This document shows, piece after piece, positions 52,965 through 61,563 of a stretch of 64,000 nucleotides of DNA. The notes under the pieces were generated by a model, which was given only the letters and a program-made list of their open reading frames with translations, did not search any database and was not told where the DNA came from. This stretch comes from Salibacterium qingdaonense (lineage in GTDB: Bacteria; Bacillota; Bacilli; Bacillales; Marinococcaceae), in the NCBI RefSeq assembly GCF_900114715.1, contig NZ_FOTY01000010.1:32121-96120 (forward strand), given 5' to 3'. Within the stretch, counting starts at the first letter, position 1, and the number at the start of each line of letters is the position of its first letter. A program made the position numbers and the translations under genes.

Positions 52965-54509
52965 TCATGCTTTCGGAGGCTGCCGGATTTTATCCTGCGG
53001 ATTCACGATGCCCGGGCGCCGGCGCAGATTAGGAACGGTTGTGCGCACAAGAACCTGCCAAAGCGCCTTACCGTCAAACGGAAGAAACGGCCACAGATAC
53101 GGTTTGTTTAATGACCGGATCGAGGCAAGGAACAAGAACAGAACAGTAGTTGTGATAACAAATCCTACAGCCTGAAAAGAAACAACCGCAATCAAAAGGA
53201 TAAAGCGGAATATTTTCAATGCAATCCCAAGCTCATAGCTTGGTGTAGCAAATGTTCCAATCGCCCCAAGCGCAACATATAAAATAACTTCAGAGGTGAA
53301 CAGCCCCACTTCTATCGCTATTTCCCCAATCAACAAGGCTGCAACGAGACCGAGAGCTGTTGCAAGCGGGGAAGGGGTATGAATGGCTGCCATCCTCATT
53401 AATTCTATGCCGATTTCGGCGATAACAATCTGCATAAATTCCGACACATTCGAATCTTCCGTCGGACCGATATAGTTCAGCTGATCCGGCAGCAGCTGCG
53501 GTTCGAGTACGACAAGCAGCCACAATGGAAGTATAAAAAGAGAAGCAAACATGCCGAAAAAGCGGATCCATCTTAGATAGGTGCCGATAAATGGTGCCTG
53601 CCGGTATTCTTCGGCGTGCTGCACATGATGGAAAAAGGTAGTTGGTGTGATGATAACGCTTGGAGAAGCATCTACAATAATGACGACATGTCCTTCAAAT
53701 AAATGAACCGCAGCAACATCCGGCCGCTCCGTATAACGGACAAGAGGCATCGGATTGGCACCCTGATCGACAATATACTCCTCCACTACTTTATCGGCCA
53801 TTGAAAGACCGTCTACGTTAATTGCTTTCAGTTCATCTTTTATGATATTAACCATGTCAGGGTCGGCAATGTCTTCAATATACGAAATACAGATATCGGT
53901 TTTCGAACGTACGCCGACTCTCATAATTTCGTGGCGGAGTCTTTCATCTCTTACCCTTCTTCTCGTTAACCCTGTATTTTCGATAATATTTTCTGTGTAG
54001 CCGTCCCGTGCTCCGCGCACGACTTTTTCATTATCCGGTTCCTTCGGACTCCTGCCGGGATAATTACGCACATCGACGACCAGGGCCCGTTCTTCCCCAT
54101 CTATGAGAATGAACACAAGACCCGAAAGCATTTCTACTATGCAATCTTCAAGGTTGTCTTTATAATCAACCTGGACTTCTGTTAGATGGTTTTCCACCGC
54201 TTCACGAACATAAGGCGTTTTCCGGTCTCTTGCCTCCACTTTCATAAGTTCTTTTAAAAGTTCGGTCAGCGCCTCCATATCAACGAGACCGTTCACATAA
54301 TAAATCTGGATTTCCCTGTCCAATATGTGCAGTCTTCGGATGCCCGTATCAAAACTGGTTCCTATACCGACTCTTTCTTTTAAGATTTCTTCATTTTCTT
54401 CGATACTTGGGGAAATGCTCGAAGCTTTAGTGTCTTCCGGAGGTATCCCCTGTTTCTCCAAGTCCATCGCATCGGGTTTGTTCCGGAATATCCATTTTCC
54501 TTTACGCAT
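52965..54509 (-). CDS. spoVAF: Stage V sporulation protein AF (GerA-like membrane protein)
   Basis: This 514-residue protein resembles the A subunit of germinant receptors (GerAA family). It has a large N-terminal soluble domain (about 1-295, with RDGYTENIIENTGLTRRR and KTDICISYIEDIAD) and about five C-terminal membrane segments (about 305-475). In B. subtilis SpoVAF with its partner FigP (YqhR) amplifies germination signals. It follows spoVAB directly here; spoVAC, AD, AEb and AEa, which normally lie between, are absent. A 20-bp gap separates it from spoVAB. Confidence 0.93.
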   Translation of the reverse strand: MRKGKWIFRNKPDAMDLEKQGIPPEDTKASSISPSIEENEEILKERVGIGTSFDTGIRRLHILDREIQIYYVNGLVDMEALTELLKELMKVEARDRKTPYVREAVENHLTEVQVDYKDNLEDCIVEMLSGLVFILIDGEERALVVDVRNYPGRSPKEPDNEKVVRGARDGYTENIIENTGLTRRRVRDERLRHEIMRVGVRSKTDICISYIEDIADPDMVNIIKDELKAINVDGLSMADKVVEEYIVDQGANPMPLVRYTERPDVAAVHLFEGHVVIIVDASPSVIITPTTFFHHVQHAEEYRQAPFIGTYLRWIRFFGMFASLFILPLWLLVVLEPQLLPDQLNYIGPTEDSNVSEFMQIVIAEIGIELMRMAAIHTPSPLATALGLVAALLIGEIAIEVGLFTSEVILYVALGAIGTFATPSYELGIALKIFRFILLIAVVSFQAVGFVITTTVLFLFLASIRSLNKPYLWPFLPFDGKALWQVLVRTTVPNLRRRPGIVNPQDKIRQPPKA

Positions 54510-54529
54510 GTTAGAAACTCCTCTATATA

Positions 54530-54958
54530 TTAGAATGAGAGCGATACATAAACAAGCCAGTGAAATAATGACCCTGCCGTTTTACCAAGAACGATGGCCA
54601 TCACTAAACTCATTACGTCATTTTCCATTCCAACCCTTTTAGCAAGAATAGGGAACACATTTAATACTTCTGCAAGCGCCGCAGCCAGCATGCCGACAAA
54701 TACCCCGGCGGCAAGACCGACAGGTACCGTAAAAAAACCGGGAAGGGAAAAGCGAATCGGATGAAGGACGGCAATAGTGCCAAAAACTCCTCCGCCGGTA
54801 ACCGCAAGTTCATACAACCATACGGCCTTTTTAGTGCCGGTGATCTGAACGAGTCTTGGTATGATTCCAAGAACAGAAATAAAAGCAACAAAACCGCTTC
54901 CTACCGCCAGTCCGCCGCTCAAACCTACAAAAATAATAATCAGGACTTCGACGGCCAT
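54530..54958 (-). CDS. spoVAB: Stage V sporulation protein AB
   Basis: This 142-residue membrane protein has four or five hydrophobic segments, with FVGLSGGLAVGSGFVAFISVLGIIPRL near residues 10-36 and MSLVMAIVLGKTAGSLFHWL at the C-terminus, typical of SpoVAB. Its ATG lies 19 bp inside the spoVAA end, with CGGAG upstream. It is needed for DPA uptake in B. subtilis. Confidence 0.92.
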   Translation of the reverse strand: MAVEVLIIIFVGLSGGLAVGSGFVAFISVLGIIPRLVQITGTKKAVWLYELAVTGGGVFGTIAVLHPIRFSLPGFFTVPVGLAAGVFVGMLAAALAEVLNVFPILAKRVGMENDVMSLVMAIVLGKTAGSLFHWLVYVSLSF

Positions 54959-55560
54959 TTTGAACTCCGGTCCGACTTGGATTCCGCGGCGTATTCTTCC
55001 ATGTCCTGGCGGTATTGAAACATTTCTATTTCCAGTGGACTTGGTTCTTCATTCAGCCGCTTTTTAAAGAGACGATTAAAAAACAAAATCATTCCAAGAC
55101 CAAGACCGAAAGAATAAGGAATCTGCAGAAGCAGAGGCTGCTCCAGGTGTTCTCCGGTGATCAGCTGATAGATGGTCTGATGGACTGCCAGCATACTTAC
55201 ATCTTCATGAAAATTCATAATGGCAAGAGCCGCCCCGGTAAACAGCAAAAACCATACGAGCAGTACCGAAATCAGCTTTACCTGTCCGCGCCCGGTACGA
55301 ATGTCGACCACTACCTGTGGTCTTCCAAGAACATTCACTTCAAGATCAGGATACACCGAATGAATGCGCTGCAGTACGGTCAATCCATCGACAACAATGT
55401 GGTGTTTATCCTGAGCTGTCACCTCATACACTTCAATATCCAGAACTCCTGAAATAAGCTCTTTATCTCCTTCGACAAGTGCAACATCCTTCACAAACAG
55501 ATGCTCTCCGGGAAGTACAGAACCGGGTGAAAAAAACTGCAGATACACACGATTTGCCAT
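54940..55560 (-). CDS. spoVAA: Stage V sporulation protein AA
   Basis: This 206-residue protein has an N-terminal soluble domain (about 1-90, MANRVYLQFFSPGSV...) and two C-terminal membrane segments (about 92-112 and 138-160), the SpoVAA layout. ATG 55560 follows AAAGGAGAGAGTGGAT; a GTG two codons earlier is too close. A full sigma-G-type promoter lies 20-50 bp upstream. Confidence 0.92.
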   Translation of the reverse strand: MANRVYLQFFSPGSVLPGEHLFVKDVALVEGDKELISGVLDIEVYEVTAQDKHHIVVDGLTVLQRIHSVYPDLEVNVLGRPQVVVDIRTGRGQVKLISVLLVWFLLFTGAALAIMNFHEDVSMLAVHQTIYQLITGEHLEQPLLLQIPYSFGLGLGMILFFNRLFKKRLNEEPSPLEIEMFQYRQDMEEYAAESKSDRSSKWPSKS

Positions 55561-55580
55561 ATCCACTCTCTCCTTTGGCT

Positions 55581-55610
55581 TAGTATGACAGCACCCGGGT
55601 CATGCTATAC
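55581..55610 (-). promoter_or_regulatory. Sigma-G-type promoter of spoVAA-spoVAB-spoVAF
   Basis: On the minus strand GTATA (55606-55610) and CATACTA (55581-55587) are 18 bp apart. Both boxes match the sigma-G consensus GHATR-N18-CATWMTA in full. It follows the sigF terminator directly. Confidence 0.85.
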
Positions 55611-55644
55611 AAAAAAAGCCAGTCATCATTCCGATAACTGGCTT
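55611..55644 (-). terminator. Intrinsic terminator of the spoIIA (sigF) operon
   Basis: A 14-bp stem (AAAAGCCAGTCATC / GATAACTGGCTTTT on plus) has one position that is an A-C mismatch on the plus strand but a G-U pair in the minus transcript, which orients it to sigF. U7 follows. It overlaps the sigF stop codon and abuts the spoVAA promoter. Confidence 0.88.
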
Positions 55645-56375
55645 TTCATTTTTTCAAGTATCCGCTTTTCAAGGCGTGATACCTGCACTTGTGATATGTC
55701 GAGCCGCCGGGCGACTTCGGACTGTGTATTATCTTTATAGTAACGGAGATATACAATCACCCGTTCCCTTTCTTCGAGCTGTTCTACAACCTCTTTCACC
55801 GCAAGCTGATCGAACCATCTGTTGTCCTTTTGATCCGCAATTTGATCAATCAGCGTGATAGGATCCCCGTCGTTTTCGTAAATTGTTTCATGAAGGGAGG
55901 AAAGAGACCTTGCAGCTTCTGTCGCGAACACTATTTCCTCGGAAGGTACGTCGAGCTTTTCCGCGATCTCATTCAACCCCGGAGCTCGTCCCATTTCCTT
56001 TGTCAACTCTTCTTTTGCTTTGCGCACACGGTTGTTCAGTTCTTTCAGAGAACGACTCACTTTCACTGTACCGTCATCACGGATAAACCGCTGGATTTCG
56101 CCGATAATCATTGGCACTGCATACGTGGAAAACTTTACGTCATACGAAAGATCAAATTTATCAACTGATTTTATTAGCCCTATCACACCGATTTGAAATA
56201 AATCTTCCGGATCATACCCACGGTTGATAAAACGCTGCACAACAGACCAGACGAGCCTCGTATTGTGTTGGACAATATCGTCTCTTGCCTCTTTGTTCCC
56301 GTCTTGGCTTTTCTGTATCAACCCCCTGATTTCATCATCCTGAAGAGGTTTCTGTTTTTCCAGTTTAGTGTTCAT
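55626..56375 (-). CDS. sigF: RNA polymerase sigma-F, forespore-specific
   Basis: This 249-residue sigma-70 family protein has region 2 (about 38-108; YDPEDLFQIGVIGLIKSVDKFD and STYAVPMIIGEIQRFIRDDG), region 3 (about 112-190) and region 4 (about 195-245; DNTQSEVARRLDISQVQVSRLEKRI). It is the first forespore sigma factor, held by SpoIIAB and freed by SpoIIAA. ATG 56375 (MNTKLEKQ) has AAGGGG about 7 nt upstream. It is third in the spoIIA operon. Confidence 0.97.
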   Translation of the reverse strand: MNTKLEKQKPLQDDEIRGLIQKSQDGNKEARDDIVQHNTRLVWSVVQRFINRGYDPEDLFQIGVIGLIKSVDKFDLSYDVKFSTYAVPMIIGEIQRFIRDDGTVKVSRSLKELNNRVRKAKEELTKEMGRAPGLNEIAEKLDVPSEEIVFATEAARSLSSLHETIYENDGDPITLIDQIADQKDNRWFDQLAVKEVVEQLEERERVIVYLRYYKDNTQSEVARRLDISQVQVSRLEKRILEKMKSQLSE

Positions 56376-56386
56376 GCCCATTCCCC

Positions 56387-56827
56387 TTAATTGCAGAGTG
56401 TCCGGGCGCCGGCCAACCTTTTTTTCAGGTAAACTGTCGTCCCGGTTCCAGGCTCTGAAATAATTTCGACCTCATCCATGAAGTTTTCCATAATGGTAAA
56501 TCCCATACCGGAACGTTCCATATCCGGTTTTGTCGTAAACAGTGGTTCTTTCGCCTGGTCAATGTTGTCAATTCCATTTCCATCGTCTTTGATGGTGATT
56601 TCCAGCGAGTCGGTTTCAATTTTCACCATGACACGGATAGTGCCGGCCGGATTCTCGTCATACCCATGGAGAATGGAATTCGTCACCGCCTCTGAGACAA
56701 CCGTTTTCAGCTCAGTCAGCTCGTTCATGTCCGGATCCAGCTGTGCAGCAAAAGCACCAACGCTCACTCTTGCGAATGCTTCATTTTCACTCAACGCGGA
56801 GAATTCAAGTTTCATTTCATTTTTCAT
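56387..56827 (-). CDS. spoIIAB: Anti-sigma-F factor and serine kinase SpoIIAB
   Basis: This 146-residue GHKL ATPase/kinase, the same length as in B. subtilis, binds sigma-F and phosphorylates SpoIIAA. It contains [11 protein letters not shown] (N-box) near residue 46, DDGNGIDN (G1) near residue 81, and [15 protein letters not shown] (G2) near residue 104. It overlaps or closely follows spoIIAA (2-bp gap). Confidence 0.97.
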   Translation of the reverse strand: MKNEMKLEFSALSENEAFARVSVGAFAAQLDPDMNELTELKTVVSEAVTNSILHGYDENPAGTIRVMVKIETDSLEITIKDDGNGIDNIDQAKEPLFTTKPDMERSGMGFTIMENFMDEVEIISEPGTGTTVYLKKRLAGARTLCN

Positions 56828-56829
56828 CC

Positions 56830-57180
56830 TCAGGCTACCCCCAATATCCGTAATGCGTCCGTCTCCCTATGCTCAAGCCGCAGAATCTTAAACAACCCGG
56901 ATAATTCAAATAAGCGTTTCACCGGTGCTGAAATGGAGCATACCACCATTTCTCCTCCCAATTTTCGAATCTGCTTGTACCGCCCAAGAATGACGCCGAT
57001 TCCTGAGCTGTCCATAAACGTCAGTTCCTCCAGGTTCAGTACGATATGGAGCGGACGGTACTTTTCCATATGCTCTTCCACCTGCCCGCGTAATTCTCTT
57101 GACGCATGGTGGTCCAGTTCCCCTTTCAGCCGGATGCACATTACATCACCGACCTGCTCCAGGTTAACAGTAAGACTCAT
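56830..57180 (-). CDS. spoIIAA: Anti-anti-sigma factor SpoIIAA
   Basis: This 116-residue STAS-domain protein has the phosphorylation site at Ser58 in [12 protein letters not shown], the same number as in B. subtilis. When dephosphorylated by SpoIIE it releases sigma-F from SpoIIAB. It is the first gene of the operon; a sigma-H-type promoter lies upstream. Confidence 0.97.
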   Translation of the reverse strand: MSLTVNLEQVGDVMCIRLKGELDHHASRELRGQVEEHMEKYRPLHIVLNLEELTFMDSSGIGVILGRYKQIRKLGGEMVVCSISAPVKRLFELSGLFKILRLEHRETDALRILGVA

Positions 57181-57221
57181 GTTCTTCCCCTCCAGTTCAC
57201 GTAATTAAATGGTTCAGTGCT

Positions 57222-57251
57222 CTGTTCTCTAAGGGACAGTGCTTTTCCTTC
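57222..57251 (-). promoter_or_regulatory. Sigma-H-type promoter of the spoIIA operon
   Basis: On the minus strand GAAGGAAAA (57243-57251) matches the sigma-H -35 RnAGGAWWW fully, and 12 bp later AGAGAACAG (57222-57230) approximates the -10 RnnGAATWW. B. subtilis spoIIA has a sigma-H promoter in the same dacF-spoIIAA gap. Confidence 0.55.
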
Positions 57252-57291
57252 ACGCATGACAAAACTAGTGTGATTTCGTTAAAAAACCCCA

Positions 57292-58464
57292 TCAGGACGC
57301 ATTCCCCATCATCCGCTGCATGGACCGCCCAAACAGTTCCGTCCAGCCTGCCGGTACAATATCTTCTTTTAAGACAAGATCCGCTTCGGATAAAAGGTCG
57401 TTTTCATTATAATACCGGATGGTTCCTACCTGTTCTCCTGAAGAAGCAGGTGCTGTGACTATCTTTTTTGTTTTTATTTCTTCTGTAATATTTCCAGCAT
57501 CCTCTCCCTTACGGAGAACAACACCTGCGTCTTTTTCAAGTACCGCTTCTGCTTCAGCATGTTTCCCTTTTTCTACACGTACTGAAGTCACGGTGTCCCC
57601 TTTGCTTGCAAGTTGATGATATTCATGGTGTTGAAAGGCATCATCAAGAAGCGATGCAGTAATCTGATTCCTTTCTTTCGGAGAATCCGCTCCCATCAGT
57701 ACTGTAATGATTCTCATCCCGTTCTTTTCTGCCGTAGCAGTGAGATTATACCTGGCTTCTTTTGTGTATCCGGTTTTCAGCCCGTCCACCCCGTCATAGT
57801 GACGGACAAGTCTGTTCGTATTGACCAGCCAGAATTCGTTGTCCTTCCCTTTTCTTAAGTAATCTTCATACAATCCGGTATACTCCAGGATTTTTTCGTA
57901 CTGCAGCAGTTCACGGCTGATTGCTGCCAAATCCTGTGCCGATGTATAGTGCTTATCTGCCGGTAGTCCCGTCGTGTTTTTAAAACTCGTATGTTCCAGG
58001 TCCAGGCTCTTTGCTTTTTGATTCATCTTTTCAATAAACGCGCCTTCCGATCCGGAAATATGTTCTGCCATTGCCACTGATGCATCGTTTGCTGAACCAA
58101 CTGCAATTCCCTTCAGCATCTCATCCACTGTCATGACTTCGCCTTCTTCAAGAAAAATCTGCGATCCGCCCATCGAAGCAGCCCGATTACTGGTGCGCAC
58201 CTTATCATTGAGCTGTATTTTTTCATCCTCCAGAGCTTCCATTATTAACAGCATCGTCATGATTTTTGTCATGCTGGCCGGCGGCAGCTCTTCTGTCTCA
58301 TTTTTTTGATAGAGCACCTGACCCGTTTGTGCATCCAATACATAAGCCGATACGGCATCTTCGGCTGCCTCCTCAAACTGCGCTTTTGCTTCACTGCTTC
58401 CAAGAAGGATGACAGAAGCTGCTGCTGCGATTACCACAAATTTAAATCTTCTTTTCTTTCTCAA
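57292..58464 (-). CDS. dacF: D-alanyl-D-alanine carboxypeptidase DacF
   Basis: This 390-residue forespore penicillin-binding protein has a signal peptide ending at AKA (residue 28). Active-site motifs are ASMTK near residue 63, SAN near residue 125 and KTGYTKEAR near residue 229, with a C-terminal beta domain and terminal amphipathic segment (ELFGRSMQRMM) for membrane attachment. It helps set cortex cross-linking with DacB. The start is TTG 58464, preceded by GGAGGTGGCTGGTT. A sigma-F-type promoter lies upstream. Confidence 0.95.
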   Translation of the reverse strand: MRKKRRFKFVVIAAAASVILLGSSEAKAQFEEAAEDAVSAYVLDAQTGQVLYQKNETEELPPASMTKIMTMLLIMEALEDEKIQLNDKVRTSNRAASMGGSQIFLEEGEVMTVDEMLKGIAVGSANDASVAMAEHISGSEGAFIEKMNQKAKSLDLEHTSFKNTTGLPADKHYTSAQDLAAISRELLQYEKILEYTGLYEDYLRKGKDNEFWLVNTNRLVRHYDGVDGLKTGYTKEARYNLTATAEKNGMRIITVLMGADSPKERNQITASLLDDAFQHHEYHQLASKGDTVTSVRVEKGKHAEAEAVLEKDAGVVLRKGEDAGNITEEIKTKKIVTAPASSGEQVGTIRYYNENDLLSEADLVLKEDIVPAGWTELFGRSMQRMMGNAS

Positions 58465-58496
58465 AACCAGCCACCTCCCAATTCCGTTTTCAGTTT

Positions 58497-58526
58497 TAGT
58501 ATTTCCAATGATTTCTTTGTATATAC
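58497..58526 (-). promoter_or_regulatory. Sigma-F-type promoter of dacF
   Basis: On the minus strand GTATA (58522-58526) and GGAAATACTA (58497-58506) are 15 bp apart; both match the sigma-F consensus (GYATA; GGnnAnAHTR) in full. The -35 touches the U-tract of the pdp terminator. Confidence 0.75.
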
Positions 58527-58561
58527 AAAAAGATCTTCAGGATAATTATCCTGAAGATCTT
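58527..58561 (-). terminator. Terminator of the deoB-punA-pdp operon
   Basis: A perfect 32-bp palindrome (58530-58561, half-site AAGATCTTCAGGATAA) follows the pdp stop by 13 bp and is trailed by TTTT on the minus strand. Confidence 0.85.
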
Positions 58562-58574
58562 AATGGGTCACTGC

Positions 58575-59873
58575 CTAAATGGAGTCGTATATTAATTCCG
58601 GTTTTTCCACTTCGCTTGGGGAAAAACTGTAAGCCTGTTGAATCATATCGGAGACAGCTTTGATATCGTCCTGATTGACATGCATAACCGCAAGTGTCTC
58701 TCCCTCTGCAACGTAATCACCGATTTTTGCTTTCAGTTCAATTCCTGCTGCGTAATCAATCACGTCATCTTTGGCAGCGCGTCCTGCCCCGAGCATCATC
58801 GCAGCCTGACCAATCCGTGCGGCCTGCATGCGGCTGACGTAGCCTGAATCCGCAGCCGGCACTTCTACTTGTTTCTGAGCGGAAGGGAACAAATCAGGGT
58901 TATCCACCGGGGCGGAATCACCTCCCTGGCTTTTCACAAACTGTTTCATTTTTTCAAGCGCTGTTCCATCGTTGAGTACGTTCTCCACGAGTCTGCGTCC
59001 TTCTTGTTCATCTGAAGCTTTGCCGCCGAGTACCGCCATGTGTGAAGCCAGAGTAACACTTAATTCGTGCAGATCCTCCGGCCCATTTCCACGCAGGGTA
59101 TCGACCGCTTCTTTCACTTCAAGAGCATTTCCGACAAAATAACCAAGCGGCTGGTCCATATTGGAAATGACAGCCATCGTTCTGCGGTTCAATGAATTTC
59201 CGATATCCACCATAGCGCGCGCCAGTTTTTTTGCCTCTTCGAGATGCTCCATAAACGCGCCGGAACCTGTTTTCACATCCAACACGATGGCATCCGCACC
59301 GGCTGCGATTTTTTTACTCATTACAGAACTGGCTATAAGCGGTATGGAATTTACGGTTCCAGTGACATCCCGAAGCGAATATAATTTTTTGTCGGCGGGA
59401 GTTAGATTTCCGCTCTGCCCGGCGACAGCGAGCTTATTTTTATTGACGAGATGAACAAACTCCTCTTGGTCCATTTCGGTCCGGAATCCTTCAAAAGCTT
59501 CCAGCTTATCAATGGTTCCCCCGGTATGACCAAGTCCTCTCCCTGACATTTTGGCAACAGGAATATCGAGTGCTGCCACGAGGGGACCCAGAATCAATGT
59601 TGTTTTGTCTCCCACTCCACCAGTGGAATGTTTGTCCACTTTTATTCCATCAATTGCCGATAAATCAAGCTGATCTCCTGAACCTGCCATCTCTATCGTG
59701 AGAGCAGCCGCTTCCTGCTGGGTCATCCCCTGGAAAAAGACGGCCATTGCAAAAGCGGATGCCTGATAATCAGGAATATCCCCTTTGCTGTAGGCTTGAA
59801 TAAACCAGGTGATTTCTTCTTCCGACAACTCGAATCCGTCTCGTTTCCTGGAAATGATATCGACCATTCTCAT
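58575..59873 (-). CDS. pdp: Pyrimidine-nucleoside phosphorylase
   Basis: This 432-residue enzyme splits uridine and thymidine with phosphate. It contains [24 protein letters not shown] (phosphate loop) near residues 78-101 and [18 protein letters not shown] near residue 107, the family PROSITE-type signature, with [10 protein letters not shown] near residue 195. A C-terminal domain follows. It is the last gene after deoB and two purine phosphorylases, forming a nucleoside-salvage operon. ATG 59873 is chosen; GTG 59882 is possible. Confidence 0.95.
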   Translation of the reverse strand: MRMVDIISRKRDGFELSEEEITWFIQAYSKGDIPDYQASAFAMAVFFQGMTQQEAAALTIEMAGSGDQLDLSAIDGIKVDKHSTGGVGDKTTLILGPLVAALDIPVAKMSGRGLGHTGGTIDKLEAFEGFRTEMDQEEFVHLVNKNKLAVAGQSGNLTPADKKLYSLRDVTGTVNSIPLIASSVMSKKIAAGADAIVLDVKTGSGAFMEHLEEAKKLARAMVDIGNSLNRRTMAVISNMDQPLGYFVGNALEVKEAVDTLRGNGPEDLHELSVTLASHMAVLGGKASDEQEGRRLVENVLNDGTALEKMKQFVKSQGGDSAPVDNPDLFPSAQKQVEVPAADSGYVSRMQAARIGQAAMMLGAGRAAKDDVIDYAAGIELKAKIGDYVAEGETLAVMHVNQDDIKAVSDMIQQAYSFSPSEVEKPELIYDSI

Positions 59874-59897
59874 CGTGAGCACCGTTCCTTTCCTTCG

Positions 59898-60728
59898 TTA
59901 TGTGGAGGACTGTAAAACCAGTATTTCCTTGACGAGAGAAATGAATCGGGGTTTCGTCCGGGACGCGGTCTCCATCACTTCTTCATGGGACACCCCTTCG
60001 ATTTCCTCCCCTACAGCCATATCTGTAATACATGATATGCCAAGAACTTTCAGCCCGGCGTGATTCGCCGTGATCACTTCCGGAACGGTGGACATTCCCA
60101 CCACGTCACCACCCAGGCGGCGCAGCATAATAAGTTCAGCAGCTGTCATGAATGAAGGGCCGGAAATGCCGGTATATACTCCTTTCTGCAGAGAGAAGCC
60201 AAGACGTTCAGCTGCTTTCACAGCTGTCTGCTTCCAGCCGCTGTCGTAAGCCTGGCTCATATCCGGAAACCGCGGTCCGAGACTGTCATCATTCGGACCA
60301 AGAAGCGGATTCGTACCGGTTTGGTTGATATGGTCTTCAATAACCATCAGATCGCCGGGCCTGAATAAAGGATTCATGGCGCCGCACGCATTCGTTACAA
60401 TGAGAGACTGGGCACCAAGTGCTTTCATCACACGAACCGGAAACGTCACTTCCTGCATGGAGTATCCTTCGTAGTAATGAAAGCGTCCCTGCATTGCAAT
60501 CACTTTCTGTCCCTGAAGCGTTCCTGTTACGAGACGGCCGGCGTGTCCTTCAACCGTGGAAACCGGAAAATGAGGGATGTCTTCATAATCCACTTTCACC
60601 GCACCTTCTATTTCTTCGGCCAGATCTCCGAGCCCTGAGCCGAGAATCATACCGATTCCGGGTTCGATGTCGATCGTTTCCTTTAGATAAGCGGCGGCTT
60701 CTTTTGTCTTTTTGGACATTTCTTCCAT
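59898..60728 (-). CDS. Type II (trimeric-like) purine nucleoside phosphorylase paralogue with altered base-recognition residues
   Basis: This 276-residue protein is clearly PNP type II: LGSGLGDLAEEI near residue 29, [13 protein letters not shown] near residue 55, [10 protein letters not shown] near residue 81 and [15 protein letters not shown] near residue 211. It differs from its neighbour at the two purine-binding positions: human Glu201 (in SFET) is Met194 here (SFMT), and Asn243 is Asp236 (CITDM). Asp at this position is found in adenine-specific MTA phosphorylase. Substrate may be a 6-aminopurine nucleoside; this is inference. It follows punA by 1 bp. Confidence 0.9.
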   Translation of the reverse strand: MEEMSKKTKEAAAYLKETIDIEPGIGMILGSGLGDLAEEIEGAVKVDYEDIPHFPVSTVEGHAGRLVTGTLQGQKVIAMQGRFHYYEGYSMQEVTFPVRVMKALGAQSLIVTNACGAMNPLFRPGDLMVIEDHINQTGTNPLLGPNDDSLGPRFPDMSQAYDSGWKQTAVKAAERLGFSLQKGVYTGISGPSFMTAAELIMLRRLGGDVVGMSTVPEVITANHAGLKVLGISCITDMAVGEEIEGVSHEEVMETASRTKPRFISLVKEILVLQSST

Positions 60729-60729
60729 G

Positions 60730-61563
60730 TTATTCGTCTCCTTTTTCCACTCGTCCTATGATTTCTTTCATCAGCTGCAGAAAATCTTCACGAACCTTTT
60801 CTGTCGTTTCGATAACTTCACTATGACTGAGCGGCTGATCCAGTATTCCTGCTGCCATGTTGGAAAGGCAGGAAATGCCTAGAACATTCATTCCTGCGTG
60901 GTTCGCTGAAATGACCTCGGGAACAGTGGACATACCGACCGCATCTGCACCCAGTGTCCGGATCATTTTCACTTCAGCCGGTGTTTCATAAGCCGGCCCT
61001 GTATTGGCAGCGTAAACGCCTTCCTGCAGCGTAATTCCAAGGGAAGAAGCAGCGGATTTCGCCGTGTCTATCAGCTCCGGCGAATAAGCCGACGATAAGT
61101 CAGGAAACCGTGGACCAATTGATTCATCATTTTTTCCGATAAGCGGATTATCACCGAGCAGATTCAGATGATCTTTAATAATCATCAAGTTCCCCGGGGA
61201 AAAGGTTTCATTTACACTGCCTGCCGCGTTGGTGACAAGCAGATTCTTTACGCCGGCACTGCGCATGACCCGTACGGGAAACGTTACGTCCTGAAGAGTA
61301 TAACCTTCATAATAATGAAAACGACCCTGCATAGCGATAACTTCGCGGCCCTGCAGTGTACCAGCTACCAGCTGTCCGGCATGCCCCTCTACGGTTGAGA
61401 CAGGAAACCCTGGAATGTCTTCATAAGGAATCTTCACCGCATCTTCAATCTCCTCAGCTAAAACGCCGAGTCCTGATCCGAGAATAAGCCCCGTTTTTGG
61501 AGTGATGTCCAATTGATCCCGCAGATAATTTGAGGCCTCTTCCAATAAGTGTCTCGTTGTCAT
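60730..61563 (-). CDS. punA: Purine nucleoside phosphorylase I (inosine/guanosine type)
   Basis: This 277-residue enzyme splits inosine, guanosine and deoxy forms with phosphate. It has the canonical recognition residues Glu193 (GPAYETPAE) and Asn235 (CLSNM), and [23 protein letters not shown] and VTNAAGSVN. The C-terminus ([22 protein letters not shown]) closely resembles B. subtilis PupG. Its ATGA start overlaps the deoB stop by 4 bp. Confidence 0.96.
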   Translation of the reverse strand: MTTRHLLEEASNYLRDQLDITPKTGLILGSGLGVLAEEIEDAVKIPYEDIPGFPVSTVEGHAGQLVAGTLQGREVIAMQGRFHYYEGYTLQDVTFPVRVMRSAGVKNLLVTNAAGSVNETFSPGNLMIIKDHLNLLGDNPLIGKNDESIGPRFPDLSSAYSPELIDTAKSAASSLGITLQEGVYAANTGPAYETPAEVKMIRTLGADAVGMSTVPEVISANHAGMNVLGISCLSNMAAGILDQPLSHSEVIETTEKVREDFLQLMKEIIGRVEKGDE

